A stretch of DNA of 10,878 nucleotides from an uncultured Clostridia bacterium (lineage in GTDB: Bacteria; Bacillota; Clostridia; Oscillospirales; Oscillospiraceae). A program made the translations under genes and the position numbers. This document shows positions 6,666 to 10,878 of this stretch, piece after piece. Each line of letters starts with the position of its first letter. Position 1 is the stretch's first letter. Where the stretch lies: the NCBI GenBank assembly GCA_937858235.1, contig CALLZZ010000033.1, forward strand, positions 1 to 10,878. Reading direction: 5' to 3'. The notes below the pieces were generated by a model. It did not search any database. It had not been told where the DNA came from and saw only the letters and a list, made by a program, of their open reading frames with translations.

Positions 6666-7316
6666 ATGCAGTATATCCTGTTTGATTTAGATGGAACATT
6701 AACCGATTCTGGTCCAGGAATTGTCCATGCAATCCAATATGCGCTTGGCAAACGGGGGATGGTGGAACAGGATACCGGAGTGCTTTATCGTAACTTTATT
6801 GGCCCCCCGCTGTCTGAATCGTTCCCAAAGTTCTATGGATTTTCGCCGGAAGAGACGATTGAGGCGATTGGTTTTTTCCGAGAGTACTATGATAAGCGTG
6901 GCATTTACGAGAACAAGCCTTATACTGGGATTCCGGCGCTGCTGGCGCGTCTAAAGGCAGCAGGAAAGCAGATCGCATTGGCCACATCCAAACCGATTTA
7001 TTTGGCAGAGCAGGTGTTGGAACATTTCGAACTTCGTCAGTATTTTGATCAGGTTTGTGGTGGCAGCAAAGATGAAAGTCGGAACGGAAAAGCAGATATC
7101 ATAGAGGATGCGCTAAGCGCCCTTGGCATTCTTGATTTGGGACAAGCGGGTATGGTAGGGGATCGATACTTAGATGTGTTGGGTGCCCACGCCAATGGAT
7201 TATCCTGCATCGGGATTCTCTACGGTGGGTACGGGACCCGGGAAGAACTGGAAGCTGTCCAAGCGGATTTCATTGTGAAAGACGTAGCGGACTTGGAACG
7301 GTTATTGCTGTGCTGA
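6666..7316 (+). CDS. HAD-family phosphatase, phosphoglycolate-phosphatase-like
   Basis: Haloacid-dehalogenase superfamily hydrolase that removes phosphate from a small metabolite; the exact substrate cannot be read from sequence. The 216 residues from ATG 6666 include motif I DLDGTLTDS (nucleophile Asp7, acid Asp9), motif II ATSKP, motif III lysine in RNGKAD, and motif IV MVGDRYLD with metal-binding aspartates. A helical cap (roughly residues 15-80) lies between motifs I and II, as in the Gph/PGP subgroup. Upstream in-frame ATGs at 6618 and 6627 would add a strongly basic tail not typical of the family; AGGAGA at 6621 sits inside that extension, while ATG 6666 has only a weak site (AGAAAGG, twelve bases away). 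I choose 6666 because the family normally begins a few residues before motif I. The nuclease gene overlaps its last seven bases, indicating one operon. Confidence 0.88.
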   Translation: MQYILFDLDGTLTDSGPGIVHAIQYALGKRGMVEQDTGVLYRNFIGPPLSESFPKFYGFSPEETIEAIGFFREYYDKRGIYENKPYTGIPALLARLKAAGKQIALATSKPIYLAEQVLEHFELRQYFDQVCGGSKDESRNGKADIIEDALSALGILDLGQAGMVGDRYLDVLGAHANGLSCIGILYGGYGTREELEAVQADFIVKDVADLERLLLC

Positions 7317-7942
7317 GCGTGTTACTAATGCCGCTGCGTGTGCTGTTTCGCATGATTGGAGCCATAGTAAAGCTATGCGGACGACTGATGGGATTTGAAG
7401 GAAGCGCCGCTGTGGTGGATGGGAAGCAGTATGAGGTATTTGTGGCCAAGTACCTCAAAGAGCAGGGGTTTCGCCAGATACGCCATACTGGCGCAACGGG
7501 CGATTTTGGCGTGGACATCGTGGCAAAGAAACATGGTATTCGTTATGCGGTTCAGTGTAAGTTTTATTCTAGCTCAGTCTCCGGTGCCGCTGTCCAGGAG
7601 GCAGTGGCAGGAATGGCCTACTATCATTGCGACCGTGCCATGGTAGTTACCAACAGCGGGCTGACTAGGGGAGCAAAAAAGTTGGCAGAGGTCAATGAAG
7701 TTCTTGTGTTAGAATATGTGGAACCGGGTCAAGTGTCGGTAGCCAGTGTGGCAACACCGGAGAGCATTATCAGTATTGCAGTGTGCGCAGTTTTATCCGT
7801 ATGGTTGCTGCCCAAAATCCGGACGGGAGAAGCGACTGCATTGTGGATCTATGTAATTGTAGTGGCTCTGTGCTATCTGGGGCCTAGACTAGTTCTCAGA
7901 CTGCTACGCTGTTTGTGGCAGCATGTTTATGAGAGAAAATAG
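7310..7942 (+). CDS. Mrr-like restriction endonuclease domain protein with C-terminal membrane segments
   Basis: Contains a PD-(D/E)xK nuclease domain of the Mrr catalytic type. From GTG 7310 it has 210 residues. The domain runs about 35-140: a helix with KQYEVFVAKYLKEQGF (Glu42), then TGDFGVDIVA (Asp69) and YAVQCKFY with Gln82 and Lys84, matching the D ... QxK active site of Mrr enzymes. An N-terminal amphipathic or hydrophobic stretch (about 4-27) precedes it, and two clear hydrophobic segments (about 152-168 and 177-195) end the protein, followed by basic residues. The nuclease would thus sit on the membrane. GTG 7319 and ATG 7328 are alternative starts; none has a strong ribosome site, which fits coupling to the overlapping phosphatase gene. 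No methyltransferase or specificity gene is near, so it is not a classical restriction pair. DNA processing or defence against modified DNA are possible roles; the actual function is unknown. Confidence 0.85.
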   Translation: MLSVLLMPLRVLFRMIGAIVKLCGRLMGFEGSAAVVDGKQYEVFVAKYLKEQGFRQIRHTGATGDFGVDIVAKKHGIRYAVQCKFYSSSVSGAAVQEAVAGMAYYHCDRAMVVTNSGLTRGAKKLAEVNEVLVLEYVEPGQVSVASVATPESIISIAVCAVLSVWLLPKIRTGEATALWIYVIVVALCYLGPRLVLRLLRCLWQHVYERK

Positions 7943-7960
7943 AACAAAGTTTCATAAGAC

Positions 7961-7993
7961 CGTTCCGGTGTGCATTACACTGGGACGTTTTTT
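7961..7993 (+). terminator. Rho-independent terminator after the nuclease gene
   Basis: An 11-base-pair stem, CGTTCCGGTGT (7961-7971) with ACACTGGGACG (7977-7987), contains two G-T pairs, closes a five-base loop and is followed by six T. It lies 18 bases after the stop and ends the phosphatase-nuclease transcript. Confidence 0.88.
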
Positions 7994-8177
7994 AATTGTT
8001 TTTGATCTGTCGCATATGCTGTCATATCGGTAGAATAGGGAGTTGTGGCGCGATGGTTTAAGAGATGTTGGGGAGCAGTGCATATAGAAACAAAGTTTTT
8101 CATTCAGATAATGTATGCGATTAGAAAACTTGCGGTTGCTCTAGTCACTGTGGGACTTTTGGCATGGTATCCTCGCT

Positions 8178-8642
8178 GTGACGAATTACGGAAGAGGGTT
8201 ACATTTGCAGCGTGCTTTGGAATTCCACAGCAGCAATAGATTGCCACCGTCGGAGCAAGCAGTTCAAGAAATGCGTCGGCCGCTCCTTGCCGTAACGCTT
8301 CTGCTTTCGCCGTGGTCTCCTGGAATTGTGCACCCGAAATGGAAGCTGATTTATGAGGATCAATTTGAAGGAGATGGACTCAATAGCAGGGTTTGGAATG
8401 TGGTGGAAGAAAAAGATGTTCCAAATCGGGAACTGCAAACTTATACATCGGACTCTTTTGTGGTGCCAGATGGAGCACTCAAGCTCACTGCGTCGGCTAA
8501 GCCAGAAGGAACGTACCAGCCAGGAAAGGTAGATACCAGAGAAAAGTTGGAACTGCAATATAGACGGGTGGAAGTGCGAATGAAGTTGTGTCAGGGGAAA
8601 GGACTGTTTCCGGCTATTTGACTCCTGCATGAGGGTAAGGAC
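8178..8642 (+). pseudogene. Truncated GH16 beta-glucanase/laminarinase-like gene
   Basis: The frame ending at TGA 8619-8621 reads as the first part of a glycoside hydrolase family 16 domain: WKLIYEDQFEGDGLNSRVW, NRELQTYT, VVPDGALKLTA, YQPGKVDTREK, then YRRVEVRMKL and GKGLFPAI. In GH16 the next residue is tryptophan, and the frame does continue LLHEGKD after the stop, as if TGG had become TGA. After about 8642 the text changes into a hairpin. The catalytic ExDxxE motif and the rest of the domain are absent, so no active enzyme can be made. ATG 8271 begins a signal-peptide-like run (MRRPLLAVTLLLSP); GTG 8178 is an earlier frame opening with no recognisable product. The intact ancestor would have been a secreted beta-glucan hydrolase. 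No convincing promoter was found upstream. The bases from 7994 to 8177 hold no supported gene. Confidence 0.7.
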
Positions 8643-8643
8643 G

Positions 8644-8677
8644 AAAAAAGCCCAGGCGTTGGTCGCTCCTGGGCTTT
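8644..8677 (-). terminator. Minus-strand rho-independent terminator without an assigned gene
   Basis: AAAGCCCAGG (8647-8656) pairs perfectly with CCTGGGCTTT (8668-8677) around an 11-base loop. On the minus strand the stem runs into six T (complement of 8644-8649), a canonical terminator; on the plus strand the tail is only CTTTCTG. No minus-strand gene ends here other than read-through past tRNA-Gly, which already has its own terminator. Confidence 0.65.
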
Positions 8678-8684
8678 CTGTTAT

Positions 8685-8712
8685 GGAGAGGTATGCATGT
8701 GTGCATCTCTCC
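8685..8712. other. Bulged stem-loop
   Basis: GGAGAG (8685-8690) pairs with CTCTCC (8707-8712). After a two-base bulge, ATGCA (8693-8697) pairs with TGCAT (8702-8706) around a four-base loop. There is no T run after it on either strand, so it is a structured element rather than a terminator. It directly precedes the terminator at 8644-8677 when read on the minus strand. Confidence 0.45.
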
Positions 8713-8735
8713 AGCAACCATACCTAAGGCATAAA

Positions 8736-8763
8736 GAAAGCGAGACATTACGTCCCGCTTTTC
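8736..8763. terminator. Possible bidirectional terminator hairpin
   Basis: AAAGCG plus GAC (8737-8746) pairs with GTC plus CGCTTT (8752-8761) with one A-C mismatch and a loop of five bases. T-rich tails follow on both strands (TTTTC on plus, CTTTCTTT on minus). It could stop leaking transcription from either side. Confidence 0.4.
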
Positions 8764-8843
8764 GTAGTGACAGATTGGAGTCGGTTAGCTGGCTATACGG
8801 TAACTACTTTGAGGATGTGGACATACGCTCGTTTCATAAAATG

Positions 8844-8890
8844 AAAAGTGCCATATTCCGATCCAACATAACGAAATATGACACTTTTTT
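8844..8890. terminator. Terminator of tRNA-Gly, T runs on both strands
   Basis: Two 17-base arms (8844-8860 and 8872-8888) pair along their whole length with two wobble or mismatched positions, around an 11-base loop. On the minus strand the stem ends in a T run just past the tRNA 3' end; on the plus strand it ends in six T. It therefore terminates the tRNA transcript and could also block plus-strand read-through from the GH16 remnant. Confidence 0.75.
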
Positions 8891-8892
8891 AA

Positions 8893-8966
8893 TGGAGCAG
8901 GCGAAGGGAATCGAACCCTCGTAGCCAGCTTGGGAAGCTGGGGTTCTACCATTAAACTACGCCTGC
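8893..8966 (-). tRNA. tRNA-Gly, anticodon CCC
   Basis: On the minus strand the 74 bases fold as a standard cloverleaf. Acceptor arm is GCAGGCG with CGCCTGC, D arm GTTT with GAAC, anticodon stem CCAGC with GCTGG around the loop TTCCCAA (anticodon CCC, reading GGG glycine codons). The four-base variable region is CTAC, the T arm GAGGG with CCCTT around TTCGATT, and the discriminator base is T. The terminal CCA is encoded. A consensus-like promoter lies 36 or more bases upstream and a strong hairpin terminator immediately downstream, so it is transcribed as a single tRNA. Confidence 0.96.
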
Positions 8967-9008
8967 ATAGACCGGATGGATACCGGCACAATATTTTAAG
9001 TATTATTT

Positions 9009-9037
9009 ATTATAACACGGATAGCTGTAAAAAACAA
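9009..9037 (-). promoter_or_regulatory. Promoter of tRNA-Gly
   Basis: On the minus strand, TTGTTT (9037-9032) and TATAAT (9014-9009) are separated by 17 bases. Transcription would begin near 9002, giving a 5' leader of about 36 bases to be removed by RNase P. It lies between the coaX stop (9058) and the tRNA. Confidence 0.65.
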
Positions 9038-9057
9038 GAAAATCTTCTGGTGGTCTT

Positions 9058-9831
9058 TCAGCGCCGTGCGCGGTTTTTCTTGTATAGAATATACAAGCCA
9101 TCCAAAAGAAGGTTCTGGTTGACAACAATAGCCTTGTGACAGAAGGGAACCACCAAAGAAGCCAATCCGCCAGTGATAACAGCAGTTGACGGTATAGCCA
9201 GTTCTGCATCCAGGCGGTCAATGAGACCATCCAGCATCGCGGCACAGCCATGAATAGCGCCTGATTGCATACATTCCTCAGTATTTCTGCCGATCAGACG
9301 TTCCGGTGCATTCAGCATGATGGAAGGAAGTTGGTCGGCGCAGGAGGAGAGGGCTTCCACGGAGATACGCAAGCCAGGGTAGAGCATGCCACCCAAGTAA
9401 GCACCGTGCTGATCTACAACAGAAACGGTGGTAGCGGTACCCATGTCAAAAATAATAATCGGCTTAGGGTATTTTGCGATGGCAGCGACGGCCCCTGCTA
9501 CCAAATCGCTACCCAGCTCCCCGGGGTAATCAGTACGAATATTTAAACCGGTTTTAATACCGGAGGTGACAGTGAGGAATGCAGATCCAGTCAAGGCTTC
9601 AAAGGCCCGTTGAATCAAATTACGCAGGGAGGGGACGACTGCGGAAATGATACCGCTTTGGATGCGATCGGGAGTGACGTTGTGAAGCTCCAGGATACCT
9701 TTAAAAATGAGCGCATACTCATCTATGGTTTTTCGTCTGTCACTGGAACAGCGGCTGGTAAAGCACAGCCTATCATTCTCGTAGCCACCGATCACAATAT
9801 CACTGTTGCCGACGTCAATTGCCAAAATCAT
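9058..9831 (-). CDS. coaX: Type III pantothenate kinase
   Basis: Phosphorylates pantothenate with ATP, the first step of coenzyme A synthesis; type III enzymes are soluble dimers of the ASKHA fold and, as known for the family, are not feedback-inhibited by CoA. The 257 residues from ATG 9831 match the family length. Motifs: ILAIDVGNSDIVIG at the N-terminus with Asp6, GSDLVAGAVAA (107-117) with Asp109 in the usual GADR-like position, FDMGTATTVSVVD (128-140) with Asp129, YLGGMLYPG (145-153) and the C-terminal ITGGLA. The three conserved acidic residues are all present; the arginine common after the first Asp of GADR is leucine here. The frame is open 25 codons further upstream, but AGGAGG (9839-9844) seven bases before ATG 9831 fixes the start. 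It is divergent from the ACT gene and upstream of tRNA-Gly on the same strand. Confidence 0.95.
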   Translation of the reverse strand: MILAIDVGNSDIVIGGYENDRLCFTSRCSSDRRKTIDEYALIFKGILELHNVTPDRIQSGIISAVVPSLRNLIQRAFEALTGSAFLTVTSGIKTGLNIRTDYPGELGSDLVAGAVAAIAKYPKPIIIFDMGTATTVSVVDQHGAYLGGMLYPGLRISVEALSSCADQLPSIMLNAPERLIGRNTEECMQSGAIHGCAAMLDGLIDRLDAELAIPSTAVITGGLASLVVPFCHKAIVVNQNLLLDGLYILYKKNRARR

Positions 9832-9838
9832 GAATATA

Positions 9839-9844
9839 CCTCCT
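9839..9844 (-). promoter_or_regulatory. Ribosome binding site fixing the coaX start
   Basis: A perfect AGGAGG on the minus strand, seven bases before ATG 9831. It selects the start that gives the normal CoaX N-terminus over the longer open frame. Confidence 0.8.
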
Positions 9845-9876
9845 GTTCTTTTCACCCGCGATAGGGTATATGACTT

Positions 9877-9906
9877 ATTATAACACTGCAAGCGGATAGA
9901 TTGCAA
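9877..9906 (-). promoter_or_regulatory. Promoter of coaX
   Basis: On the minus strand, TTGCAA (9906-9901) and a perfect TATAAT (9882-9877) are separated by 18 bases. Transcription would start near 9870, about 39 bases before the coaX start. The -35 hexamer is its own reverse complement and is also the -35 of the divergent promoter. Confidence 0.6.
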
Positions 9907-9929
9907 ATTCTTCTGTTGGGTGGTATACT
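9901..9929 (+). promoter_or_regulatory. Promoter of the ACT-domain gene, sharing its -35 with coaX
   Basis: TTGCAA (9901-9906) and TATACT (9924-9929) are separated by 17 bases, with TGG just before the -10 giving an extended -10 (TGn). Transcription would start near 9936. Because TTGCAA is palindromic, the same six base pairs serve as -35 for coaX on the other strand. Confidence 0.6.
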
Positions 9930-9961
9930 GCTAAGAAATTGAAGGGGGAGGAGCATCTGTC

Positions 9962-10339
9962 ATGCGATTGGAGATCGAAGTAATTGACCAGAAGGTTTCC
10001 GTGTGTAAACTGCCTGATTTATCCCAGGTTCCCTTTGAAGATGCGTTTTGCTTTCTAGGGAAGACGGATGGGGAGCAGTCACTGGTTTGTGCAACGGAAC
10101 ATGTTCCGGAGAACGCACTGGAAGAGGTCTCGGGCTGGCGGATGTTCCGGATCAAAGGGACGTTGGATTTTTCTCTTATCGGGATTTTGGCTAACATCTC
10201 TGCTGTTCTAGCGGAGCGAAAGATCGGTCTGTTTGTGGTATCCACTTATGATACCGATTACATTTTGGTGAAACAGGAGCAACTGCAAGATGCTTTGGAT
10301 GCATTGGCGGCAGTGGGACATCAGATTTACGTTCTATAA
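9962..10339 (+). CDS. ACT-domain protein, CASTOR-like family
   Basis: Small cytoplasmic protein of 125 residues with an amino-acid-binding ACT fold. The C-terminal half (about 60-125) is typical: FRIKGTLDFSLIGILANIS, then LFVVSTYDTDYILVK and a final helix ending in VGH. The N-terminal half (about 1-58) resembles the first, shorter ACT-like unit of the CASTOR-type family, including SLVCATEHVP. Such proteins are thought to sense an amino acid or similar ligand, but bacterial members are largely uncharacterised; no catalytic domain is attached. ATG 9962 follows a purine-rich site with AGGAG at 9949-9953, eight bases upstream. It is a single-gene transcript with its own promoter and terminator, divergent from coaX and convergent with rnc. 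The family is clear; the ligand and role are unknown. Confidence 0.88.
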   Translation: MRLEIEVIDQKVSVCKLPDLSQVPFEDAFCFLGKTDGEQSLVCATEHVPENALEEVSGWRMFRIKGTLDFSLIGILANISAVLAERKIGLFVVSTYDTDYILVKQEQLQDALDALAAVGHQIYVL

Positions 10340-10341
10340 GC

Positions 10342-10382
10342 ACAACCTGCGGGGCTGCAAATCTCCGCAGGTTGTTTTATTT
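10342..10382 (+). terminator. Rho-independent terminator of the ACT gene
   Basis: ACAACCTGCGG (10342-10352) pairs perfectly with CCGCAGGTTGT (10365-10375) around a 12-base loop and is followed by TTTATTT. It begins three bases after the ACT stop and ends at the last codon of the convergent rnc, so it separates the two genes. The minus-strand tail is not T-rich. Confidence 0.85.
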
Positions 10383-10878
10383 ATGATTTCATAGGCTGCT
10401 CTAAATGTTGAATTGCGGCATTGGCGGCAGCTTGTTCCGCTTCTTTTTTGCTGCGACCGGAACCTTGACCAAGAGTGGCTCCGTTGAGCAGAACCTGCAT
10501 GGTAAAGGTTTTGTTGTGATCCGGACCGGATTCGTCAGCCAGCTGGTAAGTGAGAACCTGACCACTTTTTCGCTGAACCAGTTCCTGAAGATAGGTCTTA
10601 TGGTCACGGCTGGCTTGATTTACCTGATCCATGTGATCCAGAATGAAACGCTGGATAATATCACGATCATACTCCAGTCCGCCATCTAGAAATACCGCTG
10701 CCAGTACGGACTCTACAGCGTCAGCTAAAATAGAGGGGCGGTTGCGGCCGCCACAGGCATTTTCACCCTTGCCCAGCTTTAGGTAGTTGCCCAGATCCAA
10801 TGCCCGCGCGACCAGGATCAAACTACTTTCGCAGACCAGGTTTGCGCGTATGCGGGTGAGATCGCCTTCCGGGAGATT
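10381..10878 (-). CDS. rnc: Ribonuclease III, C-terminal 165 residues, 5' end off the right edge
   Basis: Cuts double-stranded RNA, processing ribosomal precursor RNA and structured transcripts; works as a homodimer in the cytoplasm. The visible part opens NLPEGDLTRIRANLVCESS, which belongs to the family just after the first catalytic motif. The second catalytic segment ILADAVESVLAAVFLDGG carries Asp53 and Glu56 of the visible numbering, corresponding to the conserved metal ligands. A double-stranded-RNA-binding domain follows (about 94-160), from HKTYLQELVQ to the helix GRSKKEAEQAAANAAIQHL. The protein ends PMKS at TAA 10383-10381. The N-terminal signature ERLEFLGD-type motif lies outside the window. 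Nothing looks damaged. The gene is convergent with the ACT gene; its promoter and operon partners are not visible. Confidence 0.95.
   Translation of the reverse strand, partial: NLPEGDLTRIRANLVCESSLILVARALDLGNYLKLGKGENACGGRNRPSILADAVESVLAAVFLDGGLEYDRDIIQRFILDHMDQVNQASRDHKTYLQELVQRKSGQVLTYQLADESGPDHNKTFTMQVLLNGATLGQGSGRSKKEAEQAAANAAIQHLEQPMKS

Noticed and set aside
8045..8239. 64-codon frame with a signal-peptide-like stretch (from ATG 8111) before the GH16 remnant
   Set aside because: No clear ribosome site and no recognisable domain. It overlaps the start of the GH16 frame and might be a frameshifted piece of its old N-terminus, but this is too weak to annotate.
8619..8621. In-frame TGA in the GH16-like gene as a recoded tryptophan codon
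   Set aside because: Homology fades about seven codons later and the catalytic half is missing anyway. Intact genes here use TGG for tryptophan, and the HAD gene ends at TGA, so the standard code applies.
8697..8924. Frame of 75 codons across the stem-loop region
   Set aside because: It spans three hairpins and the end of the tRNA gene and has no protein-like features.
1..10878. CRISPR arrays, insertion sequences, integrases
   Set aside because: No regularly spaced repeats, transposase-like or recombinase-like frames were seen on either strand.

Overview
The window looks like chromosomal DNA of a Clostridia-type Bacillota, possibly a gut anaerobe of the Oscillospirales kind. This is an inference from gene content (one-chain pyruvate carboxylase, type III pantothenate kinase, DUF421 protein, CASTOR-like ACT protein), consensus-like sigma-A promoters, strong AGGAGG-type ribosome binding sites, GTG and TTG starts and a CCA-encoding tRNA gene. 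Most of it is ordinary housekeeping DNA, separated by stretches of gene wreckage.

Layout. 1-180 is the cut-off end of a GH25 lysozyme-like frame. 181-573 holds only scraps, one resembling the C-terminus of an FAD oxidoreductase. 574-2071 is a promoter and a two-gene polar amino-acid ABC importer (permease, ATPase) with no binding-protein gene nearby. 2265-5851 is pyruvate carboxylase with its own promoter, a possible operator and a terminator. 5860-6564 (minus) is a DUF421 membrane protein, convergent with pyc and divergent from a HAD phosphatase (6666-7316). The phosphatase gene overlaps an Mrr-like nuclease gene with two C-terminal membrane segments (7310-7942), and a strong terminator follows. 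8178-8642 is a broken GH16 glucanase gene. 8644-8890 has no gene but four consecutive stem-loops. Then come tRNA-Gly(CCC) (minus), coaX (minus), a divergent ACT-domain gene (plus), a terminator, and the C-terminal part of rnc (minus), which runs off the right edge.

How the genes fit together. Pyruvate carboxylase makes oxaloacetate, CoaX makes phosphopantothenate for CoA, the tRNA reads GGG glycine codons, and RNase III processes structured RNA. The importer would bring in amino acids but must borrow a binding protein from elsewhere. The phosphatase and membrane nuclease appear translationally coupled, although their functions are not obviously linked.

No clearly new system is visible. The most notable signals are: (1) a palindromic TTGCAA hexamer placed to serve as the -35 element of both coaX and the divergent ACT gene; (2) two glycoside hydrolase genes each cut off before their catalytic motif; (3) the membrane-tethered Mrr-like nuclease; (4) the stem-loop cluster beside the tRNA gene. 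All calls come from reading the sequence; no database search or folding program was run.
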